Assembly (NCBI GenBank): GCA_963813415.1
Contig: CAWEYW010000007.1
Location: 248,001-312,000, forward strand
DNA: 64,000 nucleotides
Direction of reading: 5' to 3'
Source: CAIWHR01 sp963813415
Lineage (GTDB): Bacteria; Pseudomonadota; Gammaproteobacteria; Burkholderiales; Casimicrobiaceae
In this document: positions 24,050-32,708 of the stretch, piece by piece
How positions within the stretch are numbered: position 1 is the stretch's first letter
Layout: every line of letters starts with the position of its first letter
Notes under the pieces: generated by a model
What the model was told of the DNA's origin: nothing
Databases searched by the model: none
What the model saw: the letters and a program-made list of their open reading frames with translations, nothing else
Program-made: the position numbers and the translations under genes

Positions 24050-25321
24050 TCAGGCGGCCCGTGCGAGCCAACGCTCCAGCATGTCCAGGGTGTGCGCGAG
24101 GTCGCGTGTCGCCTGGCGCACGTCAAGTCGTGCAGCCGGCGAGGTGCGCAGCGGCCGTGGATCGGCAAGGGCGTCGTCGACGTGGCGGTGGCCGGCGTGC
24201 AGCCGGTCCGTGCGCACTTCGATCCCATGCCGCGCGAGCACGGCTGCGAGTTCCGGCGCGCGGGCAATCAGCCCCTGCCGGGTCTTGGCGAACGCATGCG
24301 CGCAGAGCGTTCGCCGCTGTGCATAGCTGAAGATGTTGGCGAAGAACATGTCGGCATCTTCCCGATCCGGCTCGAACAGGACCACGTCGGCATCCGGATA
24401 TTGCCGGTCGTACTTCTCCATCCCGACCCGCATGCGGGAATGGATGATCGCCCGGAACGTCTGCGACAAGACCAGCGGCAATCCGCCTTCGTTGAGCTTC
24501 TCCATCGTGAGGCGCCCGACGCGGCTCGCCTTGCTGGCGTCGAAGGGGACCAGCGGATTGATGCACAGGAGGAGGTCGACGCCCTGCTCCAGAGCCACGG
24601 AGGCGTGCAGGGTCTTGTTCAGCGCGCCGTCGACGTAGTGCTCGCCGTCGATGGCTACCGGTGGAAAGAGGCCGGGCAGTGCCGACGATGCCTCGATGGC
24701 CCGCGAAATCGGCACCTGATCGAAGCCGGGACCGCCGAACGTGACGGAAGCACCCGAATCGAGGTTGGTGGCGACGAGATAGAGCTTGTGGCGCAGCGCG
24801 CGGAAATCGTTCGTGCGACCGGGCGCCGCGAAGAGGCCGCCGAGGAAGGCATCGATCGCCGCATTGTCGAAAAGTCCCGTCGGCATCGCCCGCGAGAGCA
24901 TCGACAGCGACTCCATGATGTTGTGATGCAGTGGATCCTGAGCGTACTGGCGCACGACGCGCGCGATCAGACGCGGCAGCGTGAACACGCGCTGCCTGAA
25001 CTCGCGCAGTGCGGGGCGCAGGAAGAGCTCCGGCGTGAGCCTCGCATCATCGCTGTCGGCGATGAACAGGCGATACATCTGCGCGGGCGAGAGCCCGTTT
25101 GCCAAGGCGGCGGCGACGAAGCTGCCCGACGACACGCCGACATAGACGTCGAGCTCGTTGAAGTCGATGCCGTCGAGCGAATCGGTCAGCGCGAGCAGCG
25201 CGCCGATTTCGTAGATGCCGCCCAGTGGCCCGCCGCCGGCGAGCGCGAGGCCGATCCGCGAGTGTGCAGCACCGCGGGCGCGCGACGGTGCCGCGCGCCC
25301 GATCACCCTCGATTCCCGCAT
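24050..25321 (-). CDS. patatin-like phospholipase
   Basis: 423 residues. Oxyanion loop GGGPLGGIYEIGAL near residue 28, nucleophile elbow GVSSGS near 62 (Ser-Asp dyad), and catalytic Asp in DGALN near 228, all in the expected order. Patatins hydrolyse acyl ester bonds of phospholipids or neutral lipids. Here it sits between regulators, phasins and granule proteins and may act on storage lipid. No signal peptide is evident, so it is probably cytosolic or granule-bound. Confidence 0.9.
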   Translation of the reverse strand: MRESRVIGRAAPSRARGAAHSRIGLALAGGGPLGGIYEIGALLALTDSLDGIDFNELDVYVGVSSGSFVAAALANGLSPAQMYRLFIADSDDARLTPELFLRPALREFRQRVFTLPRLIARVVRQYAQDPLHHNIMESLSMLSRAMPTGLFDNAAIDAFLGGLFAAPGRTNDFRALRHKLYLVATNLDSGASVTFGGPGFDQVPISRAIEASSALPGLFPPVAIDGEHYVDGALNKTLHASVALEQGVDLLLCINPLVPFDASKASRVGRLTMEKLNEGGLPLVLSQTFRAIIHSRMRVGMEKYDRQYPDADVVLFEPDREDADMFFANIFSYAQRRTLCAHAFAKTRQGLIARAPELAAVLARHGIEVRTDRLHAGHRHVDDALADPRPLRTSPAARLDVRQATRDLAHTLDMLERWLARAA

Positions 25322-25351
25322 GCGTGTACCTGCGCGGCTAACGACACCGCG

Positions 25352-25825
25352 TTACGCGTGTGCGGCGCTACGCTTCTTCGCGCCGCGGGTTGCGGTCTTG
25401 CTCACACCGCGTTTGCCGGGTGCCTTCGCCGCACGCTTGGCGGCCGGCTTGCGGCGCTTCGCAGTCGCCGGCGCGGGCAGCGCGATCTTGGGCAGCGAGC
25501 GGGGCAGGGTCTCCTTGACCAGCAGCACGGCGGAGTCGGCGGCCTGGCGCACGGTGCTCTGTACGGTGGCGCGGGTCTTCTTCCACAGCGCGTTCGCGCG
25601 GGTCATCGAGGTTTCCAGCTGGTCGCCGACGAAGCGAATGGCACGCGATTCGACCACCGTGCCTTCCTTCACCAGGGTGCGGAAAGTGTTGCCGGCTTCG
25701 GCCTGGATCCAGTCGCGGCTGACGACGGCAGCGCCCAGCCCGGCGAGCCATACCTGGCGCGATGCGGCCAGCGCGGCTCCGGAGAGTTCGTTCGGTTTGT
25801 ATTTCAGCGTGGCTTGCAGACGCAT
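25352..25825 (-). CDS. phasin-family protein with basic tail (second copy)
   Basis: 157 residues. It resembles the phasin at 19954 in the block AASRQVWLAGLGAAVVSRDW and in having a Lys/Ala/Arg-rich C-terminus (AAKRAAKAPGKRGVSK). Expected on the surface of PHA or lipid granules, possibly binding DNA through its tail. A ribosome binding site GCAGGAG precedes the ATG. Its promoter has TATCAT (minus strand 25879-25874) placed 10 nt after the shared operator at 25890-25907, and the predicted mRNA begins with a small hairpin. Confidence 0.8.
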   Translation of the reverse strand: MRLQATLKYKPNELSGAALAASRQVWLAGLGAAVVSRDWIQAEAGNTFRTLVKEGTVVESRAIRFVGDQLETSMTRANALWKKTRATVQSTVRQAADSAVLLVKETLPRSLPKIALPAPATAKRRKPAAKRAAKAPGKRGVSKTATRGAKKRSAAHA

Positions 25826-25850
25826 GTTCTACTCCTGCGGTAATGAGAGG

Positions 25851-25866
25851 CTCGCCCATCGGCGAG
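25851..25866 (-). promoter_or_regulatory. 5'-end hairpin of the second phasin mRNA
   Basis: CTCGCC-4 nt-GGCGAG, a 6-bp stem located about where transcription should start from the TATCAT box. A hairpin at the very 5' end commonly protects mRNA from decay. Start site is inferred, not seen. Confidence 0.35.
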
Positions 25867-25889
25867 TGAACCCATGATAGCGGGCAGCG

Positions 25890-25907
25890 TTAGAGCAAAC
25901 ACCCTAA
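25890..25907. promoter_or_regulatory. shared palindromic operator, site 2 (second phasin)
   Basis: Plus strand TTAGAGCAAACACCCTAA; 13 of 18 positions agree with site 1 including both TTAG/CTAA ends. It overlaps the last codon and stop of the GMC oxidoreductase gene and lies 10 nt upstream of the TATCAT box for the phasin, the same spacing as at the other sites. Confidence 0.6.
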
Positions 25908-27517
25908 TCGCGCTGCGGCTGAAGGCTTCGCGCAAGACCGTCGGCGAGGCGCGCCGCGATGGCGTAGATCGAAAGTTGCGGATTCGCTCCGACCGACGTC
26001 GGGAACAGCGAACCATCCATCACATAGAGGTTCGCGACGTGATGATGGCGCCCCTGCAGATCCACCACGGCACGCATCGGGTCCGCGCCCAGCGGGCAGC
26101 CGCCCATGACGTGCGCGCTGACCACCGGTGTGCGCAGCGGCGCAAGGTCGAACTCCGCGATGGCGGCACGCGCTTCGGGCCACGCGTGAAAAACGTCGCC
26201 CCGACCGTGCACCGGCATCACCCGCACCGCACCCGCAGCGAGCTGAATCTGCGCCATGCTGGAGAATGCGCGCCGCACGCCTTCCCAGAGGTACGGGGTG
26301 AGCGGGTAATCGAGAACCGGGGTGCCGTCGTCGCGCAACATGACGGTGCCGCCGCCGCTTTCCGGGTGGAAGCCGTCGCGCAGCAATGCCAGCAGCACCT
26401 GCATGCGCGGCAGGTCGCGCATCCACGCCGCGTGCGCCGTGCCGTGACCCGGCAACGTGATCGCCGCCAGCACCGGATGCACCGGCGGCGCCTCCAGCTT
26501 GAAACCCATGGGGCCATCGAGCGCCATGCTGTCGAGAAAGTGATCCGAATACACCGACTGCGGCGCACCGGCGTACGCGGCGACGGTATTCGGCATCAGC
26601 GCGGCGGAAACGACGACCGGATGCAGGAACGTGCGCTTGCCAACGATTCGCTGCGGGTCGGGCAACGCGCTGCGCAGAAGCAGCGCGGGCGTGCCGATCG
26701 CGCCGGCGGCGCTGACGAATGCCTGCGCACGCACCGTGATCCGCCGCTGGGCGGGCACGACGCCGGCGGCATCGAGCGCGATGCAATGCAACGCGACCAC
26801 GCGCCCGTCGCGCGCCTCGAGCCGTAGCGCACGCGTGCGGGTGAGCAGCGTGGCGCCGTGTTCCAGAGCGGCGGGCACCGTGGTGACGAGCATCGACTGC
26901 TTCGCGTTCACCGGGCAGCCCACGCCACAATAGCCGAGGTCGAGGCAGCCCTTCACGTTGCGCGCGATGACCCCCGTAGGGATACCCAGCGCGGCAGCGC
27001 CCCGGGCGAGGACGCTGTTGTTCTCGTTCGGCGTTGCCGTCCATGGAGCGATGCCGAGGCGCGCCTCCATGCGCTCGAACCACGGTGCAAGATCCCCGGC
27101 ACCGAACCCGCGCACGCCGTGGACCTTCGCCCAGTGCTCGAGCGTGCGCCCGGGAGTGCGGAAGGAACTCGTCCAGTTGACCGTCGTGCCGCCGCCGACA
27201 CAGCGTCCCTGCAGGATGTTGATCGCCTTGTCCCGCGTCTTGCGCGCTGCCGATTCCTGGTACAGCTCGGGATACGCCTCCGCTTCACGCATCAGGAAAT
27301 CGCCGGTGCTGCGCAGCGGCCCCTCCTCGATCATGACGACCGTCAGGCCGCGACCACTCAGGATCTCCGCGGCAGTCCCCCCTCCGGCACCCGTGCCCAC
27401 GATGGCGACATCGCATTCCAGGGTGAGGTCGGGCCCGGCGGCGCTCGCATCGACCACATGCCAGCGTGAGCCAGCGTCGCGGTACGCATCGGGAGCGGCG
27501 CGGTTGCGGGCGATCAT
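25904..27517 (-). CDS. GMC-family FAD oxidoreductase
   Basis: 537 residues. FAD-binding Rossmann motif VGTGAGGGTAAEIL near residue 40, GMC block VGGGTTVNWTSSFRTP near 105, CGVGCPVNAKQSML near 195, and a C-terminal active-site region with HVMGGCPLG and DGSLFPTSVGANPQ. The group with an N-terminal Tat-exported small subunit oxidises alcohols, sugars or sterol-like substrates and passes electrons to a cytochrome. The small subunit gene overlaps its start by 4 bp. In this lipid setting a fatty alcohol or sterol substrate is conceivable, but unproven. Confidence 0.88.
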   Translation of the reverse strand: MIARNRAAPDAYRDAGSRWHVVDASAAGPDLTLECDVAIVGTGAGGGTAAEILSGRGLTVVMIEEGPLRSTGDFLMREAEAYPELYQESAARKTRDKAINILQGRCVGGGTTVNWTSSFRTPGRTLEHWAKVHGVRGFGAGDLAPWFERMEARLGIAPWTATPNENNSVLARGAAALGIPTGVIARNVKGCLDLGYCGVGCPVNAKQSMLVTTVPAALEHGATLLTRTRALRLEARDGRVVALHCIALDAAGVVPAQRRITVRAQAFVSAAGAIGTPALLLRSALPDPQRIVGKRTFLHPVVVSAALMPNTVAAYAGAPQSVYSDHFLDSMALDGPMGFKLEAPPVHPVLAAITLPGHGTAHAAWMRDLPRMQVLLALLRDGFHPESGGGTVMLRDDGTPVLDYPLTPYLWEGVRRAFSSMAQIQLAAGAVRVMPVHGRGDVFHAWPEARAAIAEFDLAPLRTPVVSAHVMGGCPLGADPMRAVVDLQGRHHHVANLYVMDGSLFPTSVGANPQLSIYAIAARLADGLARSLQPQRD

Positions 27518-28035
27518 GCCGGCAGCTCCGGCGGGCCCGGATAGCCGATGCGTACCCAGGAGTCCGGCGTGGCGTACCACGCGCCCAGCACGAGTTGATG
27601 CAATGCGTCGTATGCGGTGCGCTGCATGTCGAAGCGGCTCGTGCGCCAGCGCTCGAGGACTGCGGTGACTTCTTCGCGCGATGCGTGCTCCCATCCGCTG
27701 GTGAGCCCCGCGAAGGCCACCCGCGTCGGTGCCCACCCGAGGAACGTGAACAGCTCCCCGAGCTCGCGCTGCGCAGCCGGCGGCAGGCCGGCGATTGCGG
27801 CCTGGACATTCGCTACCGTCGTTTGCAGCGCCGCCTCGTGCTGGGCCGGACTGGCGGGCAACGCGCCGTCGAGCAACACCGGAATCATCGCCCGCAGGAT
27901 CGTTGCCGTCTCGGCCGCGCGTGCCGCCGCGGTGCCCGGCCGCGCGATCGGCCCCCGCAGCCAGTACGCGCCGACGAGCACGGCGGATCCGGCGAGGCCG
28001 GTGAGAATGAATGTGCGGCGCGTCGGCATGGACAT
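27514..28035 (-). CDS. Tat-exported small subunit of the GMC oxidoreductase
   Basis: 173 residues from the chosen ATG. The N-terminus carries a twin-arginine signal (TRRTFILTG) followed by a hydrophobic stretch, and the remainder is helical with conserved WLRGP, LGWAP and YPGPPELPA, like the gluconate 2-dehydrogenase subunit 3 group. Upstream in-frame ATG at 28062 would lie before the predicted transcription start given by TAGATT at 28070-28065, so 28035 (MSMPTRRTF) is preferred. It forms a translationally coupled pair with the FAD subunit. Confidence 0.75.
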   Translation of the reverse strand: MSMPTRRTFILTGLAGSAVLVGAYWLRGPIARPGTAAARAAETATILRAMIPVLLDGALPASPAQHEAALQTTVANVQAAIAGLPPAAQRELGELFTFLGWAPTRVAFAGLTSGWEHASREEVTAVLERWRTSRFDMQRTAYDALHQLVLGAWYATPDSWVRIGYPGPPELPA

Positions 28036-28080
28036 GGGCGCGCCGAGGATCGGCGCGCCCATGCAATCTAGCGGCAGGCT

Positions 28081-28098
28081 TTAGATGAAACAACCTAA
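28081..28098. promoter_or_regulatory. shared palindromic operator, site 3 (Tat-GMC pair)
   Basis: Plus strand TTAGATGAAACAACCTAA. It matches sites 1 and 2 in TTAGA, AA, CA and CTAA. On the minus strand TAGATT (28070-28065) lies exactly 10 nt downstream, the same layout as sites 1 and 2. The plus-strand gene beginning near 28184 could also be affected. Confidence 0.55.
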
Positions 28099-28183
28099 TT
28101 TGCTGCGGCACGCTGAGGGTCGCGCGAATCCCCAGGGCGCCGCGCTAGACTCGCGGCTGCCCGAGTCAACGAGTTTGCCGAAC

Positions 28184-28936
28184 GTGTCCTCGACATCGAC
28201 GCATCCGCCCCATCACGCCGCACATGCCGCATTGCAGGAGCAGCTGGGACGCGTCGCGCGACTGCACGGCGTGCGCCGCGACGATCCCGAGCTCGCGCGC
28301 GCACTCGAGCACATCGCGCGCTGGCAGGCACGACGGCTGCGCCAGACGTACGCGGACCTGGCGGCGCAACCGCGTTATGCCGCCGCGATCACCTTCTTCG
28401 AGAATGATCTCTACGGCAGCGGTGACTTCGCGCGGCGCGATGCCGATCTGGCCCGCGTCGTGCCGCTCATGGTGCGCATGCTGCCGGAGCGGGTGATCGC
28501 GACGGTGGCCCAGGCCGTGGAGCTCAATGCGCTGTCGCACGAGCTCGACGCGGCGCTGGCGGCGCGGCTGCCGCGCACGCAGGGTTTCTCGGTCGCCGAG
28601 TACTGCGTGGCCTATCGCACCGCGCAGCGGCGTGACGAGCGCAGGCGGCAGATCGAGCTGATCGGGGCCGTCGGCGCGGCCCTCGAAGGGCACGTGCGCA
28701 AGCCGCTCATCCGCAGCGCGCTTGCGATGATGCGACGGCCGGCACGTCTCGCCGGATTCGGCGCCCTCCACGATTTCCTGGAGCGCGGCTTCAGTGCGTT
28801 CCGGTCGATGGATGGAGCCCAGGAATTCCTGGCGACGGTGACCGGTCGCGAAACGGCCTTGCTGGACCGCATCTTCGCAGGCGACGACGCGCCTTTTGCG
28901 GATCCGGGGAGCGATCCGGTCGACGCCGCGGGGTAA
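28184..28936 (+). CDS. FFLEELY-motif-type protein
   Basis: 250 residues from the chosen GTG; an ATG at 28085 would add 33 residues of unlikely composition and overlap the operator. The hallmark appears as ITFFENDLYGSGDFARRDADLARVVPLM near residue 60-90, a variant of the FFLEELYGxxDFxxRD signature after which the family is named. Helical, soluble, with no known reaction. Members often sit among lipid or PHA genes; here it lies between the Tat-GMC pair and a PHA-system protein. Confidence 0.7.
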   Translation: MSSTSTHPPHHAAHAALQEQLGRVARLHGVRRDDPELARALEHIARWQARRLRQTYADLAAQPRYAAAITFFENDLYGSGDFARRDADLARVVPLMVRMLPERVIATVAQAVELNALSHELDAALAARLPRTQGFSVAEYCVAYRTAQRRDERRRQIELIGAVGAALEGHVRKPLIRSALAMMRRPARLAGFGALHDFLERGFSAFRSMDGAQEFLATVTGRETALLDRIFAGDDAPFADPGSDPVDAAG

Positions 28937-28978
28937 CAGGCCCCAAGGAGTGGCCGGTGCGCGAAAACCGGCGCGCGC

Positions 28979-29266
28979 TCAGGCGACGGGACCGTTGAAG
29001 CGCTTGTCGAATTCCTTGTGCACTTCGTTTTCGATCGCCGGCTTCAGGGCCGACAGCAGAAAGCCGAGCGTGCAGTCGAGGCGGACGTCGTCCTTGCCTA
29101 CGGTGAGCTCACCCGACAGGCCGGGCCGGCGGAACTCGATGCGGTCGCCGTCCCAGGTGTACTGGAGATCGAAGCGCGCCCGCAGGTCCTCGGCGACCTT
29201 CTCGGCCGCCTGCCGCGCCTTCGCGTGACTCAGTCCGTGCTGCTTGACGATCGATAGCGTTGCCAT
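28979..29266 (-). CDS. polyhydroxyalkanoic acid system protein (PHA_gran_rgn family)
   Basis: 95 residues. The N-terminal block IVKQHGLSHAKARQAAEKVAEDL followed by a short beta domain (YTWDGDRIEFRRPGLSGELTVG) is typical of the small proteins encoded with PHA granule genes. It is thought to act at the granule surface or in its regulation; a biochemical role is not established. Convergent with the preceding gene and divergent from the TetR regulator, whose promoter lies in the 143-bp gap. Confidence 0.85.
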   Translation of the reverse strand: MATLSIVKQHGLSHAKARQAAEKVAEDLRARFDLQYTWDGDRIEFRRPGLSGELTVGKDDVRLDCTLGFLLSALKPAIENEVHKEFDKRFNGPVA

Positions 29267-29303
29267 GGCGCGGGAGTATACGACTGCGGCGGATCCGTCG
29301 CAT

Positions 29304-29347
29304 TTGACATCACCAATCGTCGGACGTACGATTTAAACGAACGTTCG
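29304..29347 (+). promoter_or_regulatory. promoter with overlapping palindrome for the PsrA-like regulator and fad operon
   Basis: TTGACA at 29304-29309, 17-nt spacer, TACGAT at 29327-29332: a near-consensus sigma-70 promoter. A perfect 10-bp palindrome CGAACGTTCG at 29338-29347 covers the expected start site. This arrangement suits autorepression by the TetR-family product encoded next. Confidence 0.7.
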
Positions 29348-29409
29348 AAAGCCAGCTAAGCCGGAGTGCGCACACGGTTGTGAGCGTGCGCTTACCCCCA
29401 GGGCAACCC

Positions 29410-30132
29410 ATGGACAGCAAGGTTATTCCGTTTACCGAACGCAGCCCGGCCCTGACCAAGGACCGCATCCTCGACGCCGCCGAGGCCCTTTTCATGGCCC
29501 AGGGTTTCGAGGCGACCTCCCTGCGCGAACTCACCACTGCGGCGAGCGTCAATCTCGCGGCCGTGAACTATCACTTCGGCAGCAAGGAAGAGCTGTTCGA
29601 GACCGTCCTGCGGCGGCGCCTCGATCCCATGAACCAGGCGCGGCTGGATCTCCTGACCCATTTCGAACGCGACTCCGCGCCGGGACCCGCATCGTGCGAG
29701 AAGATCCTCACGGCGCTCTTCGTGCCGGCGCTGCGGCTTGCCCGCGACCCGGCGCGCGGCGGCAGCAACTTCCTGCGCCTCCTGGGCCGTGCCTATGCGG
29801 ACCCGGCGCCCTTCATCCGGCAATTCCTGTCCGATCAGTACGCCGCGATGATTGCACGCTTCAAGGCCGCCTTCGGCCGCGCGCTGCCTTCGTTGCCGCC
29901 GCGCGAGCTGTCCTGGCGGCTGCATTTCATGATGGGTGCGCTTTCCTACACCCTGGCCGGAACGGACGCATTGCGCATGATCGAGGAGCTCGCGCCCGGC
30001 GAGGGTGCCAACGACGAGCTCCTGCTGCGGCGCCTCGCGCCGTTTCTCCTTGGCGGCCTTACTGCGCCGCTGCCCGAGTTGTCCGAAGTGACGCGCGCGC
30101 TCGAGCGGGACGGGCCGCACGCGCGTTCCTGA
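29410..30132 (+). CDS. TetR-family regulator, PsrA-like
   Basis: 240 residues. The DNA-binding domain (KDRILDAAEALFMAQGFE, VNLAAVNYHFGSKEELFETV) closely follows the PsrA pattern, and the C-terminal domain with WRLHFMMGALSYTLAG fits that subgroup. PsrA represses beta-oxidation genes and is released by long-chain acyl-CoA or fatty acid. It lies 31 nt upstream of fadE, apparently as first gene of the operon, and is preceded by a strong promoter with a palindrome. ATG 29410 is chosen over an in-frame GTG at 29380. Confidence 0.85.
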   Translation: MDSKVIPFTERSPALTKDRILDAAEALFMAQGFEATSLRELTTAASVNLAAVNYHFGSKEELFETVLRRRLDPMNQARLDLLTHFERDSAPGPASCEKILTALFVPALRLARDPARGGSNFLRLLGRAYADPAPFIRQFLSDQYAAMIARFKAAFGRALPSLPPRELSWRLHFMMGALSYTLAGTDALRMIEELAPGEGANDELLLRRLAPFLLGGLTAPLPELSEVTRALERDGPHARS

Positions 30133-30163
30133 CGCGGATTCCCAGCACGAGAAGGAGTCACCG

Positions 30164-32686
30164 ATGATCACCGCACTCTGGGTTGTCGTTTTCCTGTCGG
30201 GGGCGATAGCCCTCGCATACATCAATGCGCCCGGGCGGCTCTGGACCACTTTCATCGGCGCCGCACTGGTTGCCGCGTGGGTGGCCCACGCGTTGCATCC
30301 GCTGGTGACGATGGTGGGTGCGCTGGCGTTCGTGCTGCTCGCCATCCCCCTCAACGTGCCGTCGCTGCGGCGCAAGCTCATCAGCGATGGCGTGCTCGCC
30401 GGCTTCCGCAAGGTGATGCCGCCGATGTCCGACACCGAGCGCGAGGCGCTCGAGGCCGGCACCGTCTGGTGGGACGGCGAGCTGTTCTCGGGGCGGCCGG
30501 ACTGGAAGAGCCTGCTCGAAGCGCCCGTGCCGCAACTGACGCGGGAAGAGCAGCACTTCCTCGATCACGACGTCACCGAGCTCTGCGACATGGTCAGCGA
30601 CTGGGAGACGACCAACGTCTACCGCGACCTGCCGCCCGAAGTGTGGCAGTTCATCAAGGATCGCGGCTTTCTGGGGATGATCATCCCGCGCGAATACGGC
30701 GGGCTCGGTTTCAGCGCGTACGCGCAGTCGCAGGTCATCACCAAGCTGTCCACGCGCTCCGGCACCGTCGCGGTGACGGTGCTCGTGCCGAATTCGCTGG
30801 GGCCAGGAGAGTTGCTCCTGCATTACGGCACGGAAGCGCAGAAGCGCCATTACCTCCCGCGCCTCGCGAAGGGCCTCGAAGTGCCGTGCTTCGCCCTCAC
30901 CAACCCCAACGCCGGCTCCGACGCCGCCTCGATTCCCGACATCGGCATCGTCGCGTGGGGCGAGCACGAGGGCAAGCGCGTGCTCGGGCTGCGCGTCACC
31001 TGGGAAAAGCGCTACATCACGCTCGGCCCGATCGCAACCCTGCTCGGCCTCGCATTTCGCGCGTACGACCCCGACCACCTGCTCGGACAGAAGGACGATC
31101 TTGGCATCACCTGCGCCCTCATCCCGACGACGCATCCCGGCGTCGAGATAGGTCGCCGCCACATGCCGCTCAACTGCGTGTTCCAGAACGGGCCGAATCG
31201 CGGCCAGGACGTGTTCATCCCCATGGACTGGGTCATCGGCGGACAGCCCATGCTCGGACGGGGCTGGCGCATGCTGATGCAATGTCTCGCGGCGGGTCGC
31301 GGGATCTCGCTGCCTTCGTCGAACACCGGCATGGCGAAGCTGGCCGTCCGCACCACGGGGGCGTACGCCCGCGTGCGCACGCAGTTCAAGACGGCGATCG
31401 GCCGCTTCGAGGGCATCGAGGAGCCGCTCGCGCGCATGGGCGGCAGCCTCTACATGATGGATGCGACGCGCGTGCTGACGGCGGCCGCGGTGGACCTCGG
31501 CGAAAAGCCGGCGGTGCTTTCCGGCATCGCCAAGCTGCATCTCACCGAGCGCAGCCGGCAGATCGTCAACGATGCCATGGACATCGTCGGCGGCAAGGGC
31601 ATCTGCATGGGGCCGTCGAACTTTCTCGGCGCGGCATACATGCAGATCCCGGTGTCGATCACGGTGGAGGGCGCGAACATCCTGACGCGCAGCCTCATCA
31701 TCTTCGGTCAGGGCGCCATTCGCTGTCATCCCTACGTGCTGAAGGAGATCGAAGCCACGCGCGAGACCGACCGCGCACGGGCCTCGGAAGCGTTCGATGC
31801 GGCGTTGTTCGGTCACGTGCGCTTCATGCTCTCCAACATGGCGCGCACGCTGGTCATGGGGCTCACCGGATCGCATTTCGTGCGCATCGACGCCGAGGTG
31901 GCGCCGGAGACGCGCCGCTACTACCAGCAGCTCACGCGCTTTTCCGCCGCGCTCGCCTTCCTCGCGGACGTGTCGATGGGCTCCCTCGGAGGGGCGCTCA
32001 AGCGCAAGGAGAAGCTGTCGGCCCGCCTCGGCGACGTGCTCTCGATGCTCTATCTCTGCTCGGCGACGCTCAAGCGCTTCGAGCGCGAAGGACGCCAGGC
32101 AGCCGATGCCCCGCTGATGCATTGGGCGATCTGGGACGCGATGTTCAAGGCGCAGAGCGCACTCGAAGGCGTGATCTCCAACTTCCCGTTGCGGGCCGTG
32201 GCCGTCCTGATGCGAGCGCTGGTGTTTCCGCTCGGACGGCCCTATGTCGTTCCCTCGGATCATCTTGGGCACAAGGTGGCGCGGCTGCTCATCGATCCCT
32301 CCGCCACGCGCGACCGCCTCACCGACGGCGTGCACATTCCGCGCAATGTGCATGATCCGGTGACGCTGCTCGAGCGTGCGCTCGTCGCGACCGTCGCCGC
32401 GGAGCCGATCGAGGCGAAGATCCGCGCCGCCGCCAAGGCCGGACGCATCGATCTGACGCTTCCCGGCGCCAATGATCCGGCTGAGCTGGCGCGCCGGGCG
32501 CGCGCCGCGGGCGTGATCGATGCCGCGGAGTTCGACGCGCTCACGCTGGCGCGAACCCTCACTGCCGAAGTCGTTCGCGTGGACGATTTTCCGCAGGACC
32601 TTTCATCGTTCGTGCAGCCGGTTGCGGCGGCGCGCGTCACGCCTGTCGAGGGCGGCACGCCCCGCGCGCAAAAGGCCGCGGCGTAG
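30164..32686 (+). CDS. fadE: acyl-CoA dehydrogenase, FadE type
   Basis: 840 residues. Two N-terminal membrane helices (about 1-65), then the acyl-CoA dehydrogenase fold. FALTNPNAGSDA and MIIPREYGGLGFSAYA are conserved FAD and substrate blocks, and DIVGGKGICMGPSN resembles the FadE catalytic region. Length and N-terminal anchor match E. coli FadE rather than short-chain enzymes. It oxidises acyl-CoA to trans-2-enoyl-CoA, passing electrons to ETF. Preceded by AGAAGGAG and followed after 22 nt by a thiolase gene. Confidence 0.95.
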   Translation: MITALWVVVFLSGAIALAYINAPGRLWTTFIGAALVAAWVAHALHPLVTMVGALAFVLLAIPLNVPSLRRKLISDGVLAGFRKVMPPMSDTEREALEAGTVWWDGELFSGRPDWKSLLEAPVPQLTREEQHFLDHDVTELCDMVSDWETTNVYRDLPPEVWQFIKDRGFLGMIIPREYGGLGFSAYAQSQVITKLSTRSGTVAVTVLVPNSLGPGELLLHYGTEAQKRHYLPRLAKGLEVPCFALTNPNAGSDAASIPDIGIVAWGEHEGKRVLGLRVTWEKRYITLGPIATLLGLAFRAYDPDHLLGQKDDLGITCALIPTTHPGVEIGRRHMPLNCVFQNGPNRGQDVFIPMDWVIGGQPMLGRGWRMLMQCLAAGRGISLPSSNTGMAKLAVRTTGAYARVRTQFKTAIGRFEGIEEPLARMGGSLYMMDATRVLTAAAVDLGEKPAVLSGIAKLHLTERSRQIVNDAMDIVGGKGICMGPSNFLGAAYMQIPVSITVEGANILTRSLIIFGQGAIRCHPYVLKEIEATRETDRARASEAFDAALFGHVRFMLSNMARTLVMGLTGSHFVRIDAEVAPETRRYYQQLTRFSAALAFLADVSMGSLGGALKRKEKLSARLGDVLSMLYLCSATLKRFEREGRQAADAPLMHWAIWDAMFKAQSALEGVISNFPLRAVAVLMRALVFPLGRPYVVPSDHLGHKVARLLIDPSATRDRLTDGVHIPRNVHDPVTLLERALVATVAAEPIEAKIRAAAKAGRIDLTLPGANDPAELARRARAAGVIDAAEFDALTLARTLTAEVVRVDDFPQDLSSFVQPVAAARVTPVEGGTPRAQKAAA

Positions 32687-32708
32687 CCAGGCGAAAGGCA
32701 GGCATGGC

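Noticed and set aside
23357..25843. 828-codon plus-strand open frame
   Set aside because: Antisense to the TetR, patatin and phasin genes; composition is that of a GC-rich shadow frame (His/Arg/Gln-rich), with no domain.
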